DNA from: Actinomycetota bacterium
Lineage (GTDB): Bacteria; Actinomycetota; Acidimicrobiia; Acidimicrobiales; Acidimicrobilacustridaceae
Length of the DNA: 64,000 nucleotides
Assembly (NCBI GenBank): GCA_005787345.1
Contig: SYBH01000148.1
Span: forward strand, 1-64,000
Reading direction: 5' to 3'
Shown here: positions 39,912-48,102 of the stretch, piece after piece
Layout: every line of letters starts with the position of its first letter
Position numbering within the stretch: position 1 is the first letter of the stretch
Notes under the pieces: generated by a model
The model's input: only the letters and a program-made list of their open reading frames with translations
Database searches by the model: none
Told to the model about the DNA's origin: nothing
Position numbers and translations under genes: made by a program

Positions 39912-40829
39912 TCAGGAACCGGAGAGAAGCGACATGGCCAGCCCGTCGAGTATGTCTGATTCTGAAACCAGACATTCGGCGAGACCAAACCGTCGCATCG
40001 TCGCCACCAAAACACAGAGGCCACCAACAATGACGTCGGCTCGTTGCTCCTCAAGTCCGGGATTTTCTTTGCGCTCTTCGATCGACTCGGTGGCCAACGT
40101 TCGAAATACGTCTTCGACAGCCGGACGAGTAAGAACCAGATGATGAATCTTTTCGCGGTCGTACTCAGCCAAACCCAGTTCTACTGACGCAGTGTTGCTC
40201 ACGGTTCCAGCAAGACCCACGAATGTCTGGGCCTCACTCAATTCCGGAATCTCGCGCAGCACATCGTCGAGATGAATATCGATGACAGAAAGTGCCTGTG
40301 AGAGTTCTTCAGCCGTGGGTGGATCATGATGAAGCCATGCTTCAGTCATCCGCACGCAACCGATGTCAACTGAGATGGTTGATTCAGCTTCGGTGGTTCC
40401 GAAAACAAACTCCGTCGAACCACCACCAATGTCGCAAACAAGGAACGGGCCGAGTGCGGGATCCAGATCCGCTGTTGCGCCAAGAAAAGAAAGGCGGCCT
40501 TCTTCTTCGCCGGAGATGACTTCCGGCATGACGCCCAATATGTCCTTGGCCGCGTTAAAGAATTCTTCGCGGTTTGATGCATCGCGGGATGCGGAAGTCG
40601 CTGCCATACGGATGCGCGTCGCGCCATGCCGGTCGATGACTTCTCGGTACTCACGCAGCACTGCAAGCGTTCGTTCGATTGCTGCTGGATCGAGACGTCC
40701 GGTGGCGTCGACGCCCTGACCAAGCCGTGTGATGCGCATCAATCGCTCGATCTGTGTTTTGCCATCGACAGTGATGAGCAGTCGAACCGAATTCGTGCCG
40801 CAATCAATTGCTGCAACTGGGGTAGTCAT
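39912..40829 (-). CDS. ppx: Ppx/GppA phosphatase family protein
   Basis: VAAIDCGTNSVRLLI...FLVCDIGGGSTEFVFG; adjacent DUF501. Confidence 0.92.
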   Translation of the reverse strand: MTTPVAAIDCGTNSVRLLITVDGKTQIERLMRITRLGQGVDATGRLDPAAIERTLAVLREYREVIDRHGATRIRMAATSASRDASNREEFFNAAKDILGVMPEVISGEEEGRLSFLGATADLDPALGPFLVCDIGGGSTEFVFGTTEAESTISVDIGCVRMTEAWLHHDPPTAEELSQALSVIDIHLDDVLREIPELSEAQTFVGLAGTVSNTASVELGLAEYDREKIHHLVLTRPAVEDVFRTLATESIEERKENPGLEEQRADVIVGGLCVLVATMRRFGLAECLVSESDILDGLAMSLLSGS

Positions 40830-41314
40830 CGTTTCACCCGCTTTGGGGCGTCGCTTGGCAGCAGCCCACGCTCAATCAGTTGCGCGTTCGTCCATTCACC
40901 CACTGGGTCATCGCCACCTGCGAGCCAATGCGCGTAATGCGCGTGCAAACACTTCAGACCTTCACGAGTGCCGCCGACGCCACCATAAGGCGCCGGGCCT
41001 TGATGGTCATCGGGCATGGCCTGATCGCGTTCGGCCGCATAGGCAGCATGCGCCGCCGCAATCGCTTCAAGACCTAGTTCGGCTTCTGCGGCGCGCACGC
41101 CGCCGTCGGATTCAATAGTTCCGATTGCAGACCGAACACTTGGGTCACATAACCAATAGAGCGTTGGCATTGGCGTTCCGTCGGGAAGTATCGGATCGTT
41201 GCGAAGCACAGCGGGGTCTCCGTTGCTGCTGCGCACAACGACCTCGAACTCCCCCATTGGCGCACGACCGAGAAGCTCGGTAACCCGGGCTCGATCGTCG
41301 GCCACTGTGGTCAC
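40826..41314 (-). CDS. DUF501 domain-containing protein
   Basis: VRSSNGDPAVLRNDPILPDGTPMPTLYWLCDP...GTREGLKCLHAHYAHWLAGGDDPVG. Confidence 0.9.
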   Translation of the reverse strand: MTTVADDRARVTELLGRAPMGEFEVVVRSSNGDPAVLRNDPILPDGTPMPTLYWLCDPSVRSAIGTIESDGGVRAAEAELGLEAIAAAHAAYAAERDQAMPDDHQGPAPYGGVGGTREGLKCLHAHYAHWLAGGDDPVGEWTNAQLIERGLLPSDAPKRVKR

Positions 41315-41991
41315 TTCCGGCGACGACGAATGAGTCCATACACAATCAACGCGCCGACTGCGACACCAAGAATCGGGACCGCACGCTTGAGAACCGGCGA
41401 TCCCGCCTGCTCAAGAAGATTGATTGCTTCGGGTTCGGGCTGATCGATCTTGCGGATTGTTGGAGCCTCTTGCGACGACGCGGCTGGTGCGTCTGATGCA
41501 ACAGGTGCAGGCGCGGGTGCTTCCGCTGCGGGAGCAGTAATGGAGTCGTCGACGAGCACGGTCTGTTCAAGATTGTCGACGAACTGGGTGAGAATTTTTG
41601 CGCTGACATCGGCCAAGACGCCGCGCCCGAACTGCGCGACTTTTCCAGTGACCGTGAGGTCGGTGGTGACGGTGACGAGCGTGCTCTCACCGGCTGCTTC
41701 GAGCTGAGCAGTGATGATGGCGCTTGCGTTGCCCTGACCACGCGTATCGCGACCGGCTGCGTCGAGAACGGCTTTGAAGTTGACGTCGTCGCGCTCGAGG
41801 AACGTGGCCTTGCCCTTGTACTGAGCCTGGATCGGACCGACCTTGACCTTGACGATGCCGCGGTATTCCTCGCCTTCGATTTCCTGAAGTTGTGCGCCGG
41901 GCAGACACGGAGCAATGCGCTCGACGTCAGTCAGCACCTTCCATGCCGTTTCAATCGGCACGCTCACTTCGAAGGTGTTGATGAGTTCCAT
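41311..41991 (-). CDS. coxG: CoxG-like SRPBCC carbon monoxide dehydrogenase subunit G
   Basis: [65 protein letters not shown]-terminal TM. Confidence 0.9.
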   Translation of the reverse strand: MELINTFEVSVPIETAWKVLTDVERIAPCLPGAQLQEIEGEEYRGIVKVKVGPIQAQYKGKATFLERDDVNFKAVLDAAGRDTRGQGNASAIITAQLEAAGESTLVTVTTDLTVTGKVAQFGRGVLADVSAKILTQFVDNLEQTVLVDDSITAPAAEAPAPAPVASDAPAASSQEAPTIRKIDQPEPEAINLLEQAGSPVLKRAVPILGVAVGALIVYGLIRRRRK

Positions 41992-42569
41992 CGGTCGAGA
42001 TCCTCCAGGGTGTCGACGTCTGACGCGTCGCCACGGCAGGCTACTGCCGTCACGAGGTCGGACCTTCTTCGCAAGAGCACCCGGGCCCCTTCATCGCCCT
42101 CTTTTGGCAGTTCGTCCCATATCTCAGACCCAAGTCGAACGGGATTTCCCCGAACCCCTCCGTAGGTGGCTACGACAATGGGCAACTGCGTTTCGGCCTG
42201 TGAAATCAGCCGCCAGTCCTCGGCCGTTACCCCCGGCTGATCCGCTAGCCCGACGACGACCGCCCCGGCTCCGGCACTCCGAGCCGCCTCAATCGCCGTC
42301 TGCAGCGAGCTGGCCTGCCCCAAGGCCCAATCCGGGTTCTCGATAATCCGCACACCCTCAGGCACCACTGACCCAAGCGGGACTGCACCCGTCACGACAA
42401 TCACCTCTGTGAAACATCCAGCGCTAACCGCCGCTTGGACAGCGATCGCCACCAGAGGCGTTCCGTCGACGGTGGCGAGTTGCTTTGCTCCCGCAGCAAA
42501 GCGCGTTGAGCCACCAGCTGCCAACACCACTGCGATCTGCGGTTCGGGGACGCTCACCGCAACAGTCAA
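41964..42569 (-). CDS. MocA-like molybdenum cofactor nucleotidyltransferase
   Basis: [28 protein letters not shown]; next to a Mo hydroxylase cluster. Confidence 0.85.
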   Translation of the reverse strand: MTVAVSVPEPQIAVVLAAGGSTRFAAGAKQLATVDGTPLVAIAVQAAVSAGCFTEVIVVTGAVPLGSVVPEGVRIIENPDWALGQASSLQTAIEAARSAGAGAVVVGLADQPGVTAEDWRLISQAETQLPIVVATYGGVRGNPVRLGSEIWDELPKEGDEGARVLLRRRSDLVTAVACRGDASDVDTLEDLDRWNSSTPSK

Positions 42570-42658
42570 GCATCCGACGAGCCAATCCGCTCCCCTGCTC
42601 GGCTAGTCTGCAACCCGTTCGCCGGTGTAGTTCCGGCGATTTCGCGCCGAGGGGGAAC

Positions 42659-43132
42659 ATGCAGATCACGGTGACGGTCAATGGCGAGCAGCGGTCCGGC
42701 GACGTTGAACCTCGCACGCTTCTGGTGCACTTTCTTCGCGATGAACTCGGCCTTACTGGCACCAACGTCGGCTGCGACACCTCTTCGTGTGGCGCGTGCA
42801 CCATTCATGTTGAAGGCCAGTCAGCGAAGTCGTGCACGATGCTCGCCGCTCAGGTCGACGGTCTCTCTGTAACCACGATCGAAGGACTTGCTGACGGCGA
42901 CACCCTTCACCCGATGCAGCGCTGTTTCCAAGAGAACCATGGACTCCAGTGCGGATACTGCACCCCTGGCATGGTGATGGCAGCAGTGTCACTTCTCGAC
43001 GAAATCCCCAACCCTTCCGAAGCCGATGTTCGCATTGGGCTTGAAGGCAATCTCTGCCGATGCACCGGCTATCACAACATTGTGAAGTCCGTTCTTGCGT
43101 GCGCTGCTGAATCACACGGGGCATCAAAGTGA
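42659..43132 (+). CDS. coxS: CoxS-like (2Fe-2S) small subunit
   Basis: [44 protein letters not shown] at 42659. Confidence 0.93.
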   Translation: MQITVTVNGEQRSGDVEPRTLLVHFLRDELGLTGTNVGCDTSSCGACTIHVEGQSAKSCTMLAAQVDGLSVTTIEGLADGDTLHPMQRCFQENHGLQCGYCTPGMVMAAVSLLDEIPNPSEADVRIGLEGNLCRCTGYHNIVKSVLACAAESHGASK

Positions 43133-43956
43133 TCCCCGCATCGTTCGACTACGTCCGTGCCGACTCTGTCGATGCCGCTCTCGCCGCACTCACCGAACAC
43201 GGCGATGAAGCCAAGCTCCTTGCTGGCGGACATTCACTCCTCCCGCTCATGAAGCTGCGCCTCGCTGCTCCTTCGGTCCTGGTCGACGTTGGCCGCCTCG
43301 ATGACCTTCGCTACATCAACGATGCCGGCGATCACATCGCCATTGGCGCACTCACGCGCCACCGTGATCTCGAAATCAGCACGATGTTGGCTGCAGACGC
43401 ACCACTTCTTGCACACGCAGCCGGCCACGTCGGCGATCCTCAGGTTCGCCATCGCGGCACCCTCGGCGGTTCTCTTGCCCACGCCGACCCCGCATCTGAT
43501 CTTCCGGCAGTCATCCTGGCGATGGGTGGCACGCTTGTGGCCACCGGCCCCAACGGAACCCGCGAAATCGCAGCATCTGAATTCTTCACCGGCTTCCTTG
43601 AATCTGCGCTTGCTCCCGATGAGTTGCTCACCGAGATCCGTATCCCAAAGCTCGACACACAGGGTTGGTCATTTCAAAAGTTCAACCGTCGTGCTCAGGA
43701 CTGGGCCATTGTCGGTGTCGCTACTGTTCGCGCCAATGGCTCGACTGGCGTCGCACTTGTCAACATGGGCTCGACTCCCCTGCTCGCAAGCGCAGTGATG
43801 GACGCGGTGAAGTCCGGTGCAGGTGCTGCCGACGCTGCAGCGTTTGCCAATGAGGGCACCGAAGCACAGAGCGACATCAACGCGTCGTCTGAGTACCGCG
43901 AGCATCTGGCCCGCGTCCTCGTACGTCGTTCGCTTGAAGAGTCCGGCCTGTCCTAA
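43129..43956 (+). CDS. coxM: CoxM-like FAD-binding medium subunit
   Basis: [51 protein letters not shown]. Confidence 0.93.
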   Translation: MIPASFDYVRADSVDAALAALTEHGDEAKLLAGGHSLLPLMKLRLAAPSVLVDVGRLDDLRYINDAGDHIAIGALTRHRDLEISTMLAADAPLLAHAAGHVGDPQVRHRGTLGGSLAHADPASDLPAVILAMGGTLVATGPNGTREIAASEFFTGFLESALAPDELLTEIRIPKLDTQGWSFQKFNRRAQDWAIVGVATVRANGSTGVALVNMGSTPLLASAVMDAVKSGAGAADAAAFANEGTEAQSDINASSEYREHLARVLVRRSLEESGLS

Positions 43957-43960
43957 ATGA

Positions 43961-43981
43961 TGATCGCCCTTTAGGCGATCA
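43961..43981. terminator. Candidate bidirectional hairpin terminator between convergent genes
   Basis: TGATCGCC-CTTTA-GGCGATCA, 8-bp perfect stem, 5-nt loop; no U tract. Confidence 0.5.
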
Positions 43982-43999
43982 GACATTCGAACGAACGAG

Positions 44000-44800
44000 T
44001 TAGTGAATACTGCCGGTCGTATCGCTAAGCGACGCGCTCACACGACCAGTTCGTGCCGCGATGACTTCGGCACAAATAGCGATTGCCGTTTCTTCTGGTG
44101 TTCGTCCGCCCAGATCAAGCCCGATCGGCGCATGAAGGCGTTGATTGACCTGATCCATGTCGGCACCAGCCTCGGCGAGACGCTCGAGCCGCTCAGCACA
44201 CGTACGGCGACTTCCCATAGCGCCGAGATACCCAACGCCAGTCGCAAGAGAAGCCTGAATAGCGGGCACGTCGAACTTGTGATCGTGGGTAAGCACACAG
44301 ACGGCGTCTCGCTGACCCAAGCGATCGCCAACTTTTTCAAGATAGCGATGGGGCCAATCGACGACGACTTCGTCGGCGGAAGGAAACCGACGCTTTGTAG
44401 CAAAAACTTCACGCGCGTCGCAGACCGTGACGCGATAGCCCATGACTTTGGCGACCTTCACGAGCGCCCCGGTGAAATCCACCGCTCCGAAAATCAACAT
44501 CTGCGGCGGTGGGGCAAACGATTCAATGAAAATCGAAACCGCATCTTCACGGGCCTCGCCATGAGGACCGTAGTGGCGCACTCCGCTTCGACCACCAGCA
44601 AGTTCACCGATGGTGTCTCGAATGACAACTCGATCGAGATCGGCGTCGCCGAGTGTGCCGGTCGGCTCGATGCCGTCGCCAACGATGACTTTGGAACCCA
44701 CGTGCTCACCTTCAATCACCGTCGCTAAAGCGATAGGGCGATGGTCGTTGACCGCGGCACACCAAAGTTCATAGATCGATTCGGACATTTCGTTCACCAA
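44000..44800 (-). CDS. XdhC/CoxF family protein (Rossmann C-terminal domain)
   Basis: MLIFGAVDFTGALVKVAKVMGYRVTVCDAREVFATKRRFP...YLGAMGSRRT...HAPIGLDLGGRTPEETAIAICAE. Confidence 0.9.
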   Translation of the reverse strand: MVNEMSESIYELWCAAVNDHRPIALATVIEGEHVGSKVIVGDGIEPTGTLGDADLDRVVIRDTIGELAGGRSGVRHYGPHGEAREDAVSIFIESFAPPPQMLIFGAVDFTGALVKVAKVMGYRVTVCDAREVFATKRRFPSADEVVVDWPHRYLEKVGDRLGQRDAVCVLTHDHKFDVPAIQASLATGVGYLGAMGSRRTCAERLERLAEAGADMDQVNQRLHAPIGLDLGGRTPEETAIAICAEVIAARTGRVSASLSDTTGSIH

Positions 44801-45108
44801 TCCAAAGGTTCGATGAACAGATGAATTGTCCCTCCACAGGTGAGACCAACGGCGAATGCCTCGTCGTCGCTGTAACCAAAGGTGACGACGCGACGATCAC
44901 CCGTCGCGAGAATGTCAAGGGCTTCGGATACAACTGCACCTTCGACACAACCGCCCGAAACGGAACCTGCTACCTCACCAGTGTCGGCAACAGCCATCGA
45001 CGCGCCTGGAAGCCTTGGACCCGAACCTTCGATGTCCACAACACGAGCGAGCGCAACACGATGACCAGCACGGCGCCATCGGTCAATGTCATCCATGATT
45101 TCCTTCAT
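44794..45108 (-). CDS. XdhC/CoxI small family protein
   Basis: VALARVVDIEGSGPRLPGASMAVADTGEVAGSVSGGCVEGAVV. Confidence 0.9.
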   Translation of the reverse strand: MKEIMDDIDRWRRAGHRVALARVVDIEGSGPRLPGASMAVADTGEVAGSVSGGCVEGAVVSEALDILATGDRRVVTFGYSDDEAFAVGLTCGGTIHLFIEPLDW

Positions 45109-46271
45109 CGGGTCACCTCCTCGGGCGTAAACGCGGAACTTGATCGTACGGGGCCTGAACTGCCACCCGAGAGTTTGGATGAGAGACGGTCGAGCGCACC
45201 AAGAGAATGGCCCTCGATGAAATCGTCGACATATGGCAATGCGGCAGCCATGCCTCGAGCCAACGGCGCGTAGCCATCAGAAGCCTTCAACGGATTTACC
45301 CAAACAATCCGGTGAGCCACGCGCGAAAGCCGGGCCATTTGGCTTGCTAAGCGTTCCGGTTCTCCGCGATCCCAACCATCGGACAGGATGACGACGACTG
45401 CGCCGCGAGCCATGCCGCGCGTACCCCAGTCATCGTTGAACTGCTGAAGACCTTCACCTAGGCGCGTGCCACCCGACCAGTCCTCGACCGAATCAGCCGC
45501 GCGCTGCAGTGCTTGATCGGGATCGCGAATATCGAGTTCCCGAGTCAGTCGAGTCAGGCGTGTGCCCAACGCAAATGCTTCAACTCGACTGCGAGCCGAC
45601 ACCGCTGCATGTGCGTAGCGAATCAGTGAGCGGCTGTAGGCAGCCATCGAACCACTGATGTCAGCAATGATCACGACCCGGCGGGCCACACGGGTGCGCT
45701 GCAATGTTCGTCGATTGATGGGTTCCCCTCCGGTGCGGAGCGACTCGCGAACGGTGCGTCGAAGATCAGGGGTACCAGAGGATCGTTTCGATGGACGCCG
45801 CCGACGCGACCGGCGCATCGTCGCAGTTAGGCGCATATCAGCGATGAGACGATCGACCTCTAGGCGTTCCTCGTCATCCAGATCGGCGAAATCCATTGAC
45901 CGAAGCGTTTCGGTGCGGCTGAAACGAAGAACCGTGCCATCTTCAGTCTCGACATCGGCGCGGTCTGTCTGCTCGTCATCGAGCCTTTCGTCATCGTCGA
46001 TAAGAAGCGGTTCGGGCGAACGCGTTACCGCTTCGGTCAGACCGAGTTCCGTGCCAAGAATCCAATGTCGGAAAACACGGTCGTACAACTCAATATCGAT
46101 TGGCGAATGTGTCAACGTCGCTCGGCCACACCAATACAGCGAACGAAGATCATCACCAATGATCTCCATTGCCTCAGTGAACGTAATCAGATTTCCAACT
46201 GGCACCGACAGACCTGCTGTTCGCAGCAACTCGACGAGTCCCAGGATTCCGTCGTCGTCCATTGTGGCCAC
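45105..46271 (-). CDS. coxE: CoxE-like VWA domain-containing protein
   Basis: VVIIADISGSMAAYSRSLIRYAHA; GRTLGEGL-type VWA sequence downstream of MoxR ATPase. Confidence 0.9.
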   Translation of the reverse strand: MATMDDDGILGLVELLRTAGLSVPVGNLITFTEAMEIIGDDLRSLYWCGRATLTHSPIDIELYDRVFRHWILGTELGLTEAVTRSPEPLLIDDDERLDDEQTDRADVETEDGTVLRFSRTETLRSMDFADLDDEERLEVDRLIADMRLTATMRRSRRRRPSKRSSGTPDLRRTVRESLRTGGEPINRRTLQRTRVARRVVIIADISGSMAAYSRSLIRYAHAAVSARSRVEAFALGTRLTRLTRELDIRDPDQALQRAADSVEDWSGGTRLGEGLQQFNDDWGTRGMARGAVVVILSDGWDRGEPERLASQMARLSRVAHRIVWVNPLKASDGYAPLARGMAAALPYVDDFIEGHSLGALDRLSSKLSGGSSGPVRSSSAFTPEEVTR

Positions 46272-47183
46272 TCAGTCGGCAGTCGTGGCGGATTCGACCA
46301 ACGTGTCGATGCCACGAGCACGAACTCGATCTGCATCTTCGCGATATTTCACCACAGCACCGAGAGATGCTTCTACCGACAACGAATCGAGCTCGGTGCG
46401 ACCTAACGCCGTGAGTGCCATCACCCAATCTATTGTCTCGGCGACACCCGGAGGTTTGAATAAACCAATTGTCCGAAGTTCAGCCACCAGCCGCGAGACC
46501 TGACGCGAGAGAACTTCGTTTGCTCCAGGAACGCGCGATTGAACAATGGCGATCTCGCGTTCAAGATCAGGATGCTCCACCCAGTGATACAAACAACGGC
46601 GCTTCAGTGCATCGTGTACATCACGGGTGCGGTTCGAGGTGATGATCACGATTGGTGGAACTGTTGCTCGAAACGTACCGAGTTCGGGGATCGTCACCGC
46701 GTTGTCAGCAAGCACTTCCAGCAGAAATGCCTCGAACTCGTCGTCAGCGCGATCAAGTTCATCGATGAGCAGAACTGGCGCAATATGGTGACGATCAGAG
46801 ATCGCGTCCAAGAGCGGGCGACGCACCAGAAACCGCTCGCTATAAAGCTCATTCTCGACAGCAGCCACATCGGAACTGATTGTTCCGGCCGCCTCAGCAG
46901 CACGCAGGTGCAGTAGCTGTCGCGGGTAATCCCACTCGTACAGTGCTTGCGATGCATCGAGTCCTTCGTAGCACTGGAGTCGGAGTAACTCGCCTCCGGT
47001 AAGTGCGCTCAGCGCCTTTGCCACTTCGGTCTTTCCGACACCGGGTTCCCCTTCGAGCAAAAGGGGACGCCCCATCGTCAAGGAAAGGAAAATTGCGGTC
47101 GCCAATCCCTCGTCGGACAGATAGCCATTGGTGGCAAGACCGGAGACAACGTCAGCGACAGATGCGGGGGTAGCGGAACTCAC
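46272..47183 (-). CDS. coxD: CoxD-like MoxR family AAA+ ATPase
   Basis: PLLLEGEPGVGKTEVAKALS; VLLIDELDRADDEFEAFLLEVL. Confidence 0.92.
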   Translation of the reverse strand: MSSATPASVADVVSGLATNGYLSDEGLATAIFLSLTMGRPLLLEGEPGVGKTEVAKALSALTGGELLRLQCYEGLDASQALYEWDYPRQLLHLRAAEAAGTISSDVAAVENELYSERFLVRRPLLDAISDRHHIAPVLLIDELDRADDEFEAFLLEVLADNAVTIPELGTFRATVPPIVIITSNRTRDVHDALKRRCLYHWVEHPDLEREIAIVQSRVPGANEVLSRQVSRLVAELRTIGLFKPPGVAETIDWVMALTALGRTELDSLSVEASLGAVVKYREDADRVRARGIDTLVESATTAD

Positions 47184-47228
47184 AATCGGCAGGCTACCGG
47201 TGGTCGCCTCGTACCTTCGAAGTGAACC

Positions 47229-47933
47229 TCAGGCAGTAGCCCAGACAATGACTTCTGCGCCTTCTGGACCCGCCATGATCGTGTGGGAGCCCTCATCGGT
47301 AAGGCGAAGGGCATCCCCCTCACCAAGTTCCTCGGACTCGTTCAACCTTGCCGAGCCGAGCGCTACGAAGAGGTGAACATGGGGCGCAACGGGGATCGAT
47401 ACGGATTCGCCTGCCTTGAGGCGTCCTGCGTACATCACGGCATCGCGCTGATTGATGACGATGACCGCACCGCTGTCTGGACCACCAGCGATCGCAACAA
47501 GCCCGCCCGCAGCCAACAAGTGGCCAACCTCTTGCTGTTCATAGCCCGGTTCAATGCCTTGCGTATCCGGTGGCACCCACATCTGCACAAAATGTGCCTC
47601 GACGTCGGGACTGGGATTGTGTTCCGAATGACGAATACCGGTGCCCGCAGACATGCGTTGTGCGAGTCCGGGCCGAATGATGCCGTGATTACCGAGCGTG
47701 TCCGAATGTTCAACCTCGCCTGAAAGGACCCAGGTGATGATTTCCATATCGGCGTGACCGTGCGTACCGAAACCTGTTGCCGGTGCAACTCGGTCGTCGT
47801 TACTTACGATCAAAAGTCCATGACCAGTGTTTGTGTGATCAACATAGGAGCCGAAACTGAAACAGTGCTTTGAGTCAAGCCAACCGATCTGAGTTTCACC
47901 TCGGCTTGCTGCAGCACGAATTTCAATCGTCAT
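47229..47933 (-). CDS. Pirin family protein
   Basis: GWLDSKHCFSFGSYVD...GFGTHGHADMEIITWVLSGEVEHSDTLGN. Confidence 0.92.
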   Translation of the reverse strand: MTIEIRAAASRGETQIGWLDSKHCFSFGSYVDHTNTGHGLLIVSNDDRVAPATGFGTHGHADMEIITWVLSGEVEHSDTLGNHGIIRPGLAQRMSAGTGIRHSEHNPSPDVEAHFVQMWVPPDTQGIEPGYEQQEVGHLLAAGGLVAIAGGPDSGAVIVINQRDAVMYAGRLKAGESVSIPVAPHVHLFVALGSARLNESEELGEGDALRLTDEGSHTIMAGPEGAEVIVWATA

Positions 47934-47940
47934 GGCTTGT

Positions 47941-48087
47941 TCAACCTCTCAGGAACAAGAAATAGAAGACGAGAAACATCCCAACAGTCACCCCGACCGA
48001 CGCGATGAGGGTCCACTTCGCTGAACTTTGCCAACGTTGCTTCACCGCAGGTTCTTGGCGTGGCTTGGGGTTGATTGGCTGCGTCAT
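47941..48087 (-). CDS. Small single-TM protein (48 aa), hypothetical
   Basis: Manual translation MTQPINPKPRQEPAVKQRWQSSAKWTLIASVGVTVGMFLVFYFLFLRG*; fits between pirin and coxL; below the track's size cutoff. Confidence 0.55.
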   Translation of the reverse strand: MTQPINPKPRQEPAVKQRWQSSAKWTLIASVGVTVGMFLVFYFLFLRG

Positions 48088-48102
48088 CGTGTTGAATTCA
48101 AC

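Noticed and set aside
44000-45108. XdhC gene apparently split by frameshift
   Set aside because: Both ORFs are complete family members (CoxI-type small protein and Rossmann-containing XdhC) with a 7-bp overlap, a normal arrangement in cox clusters.
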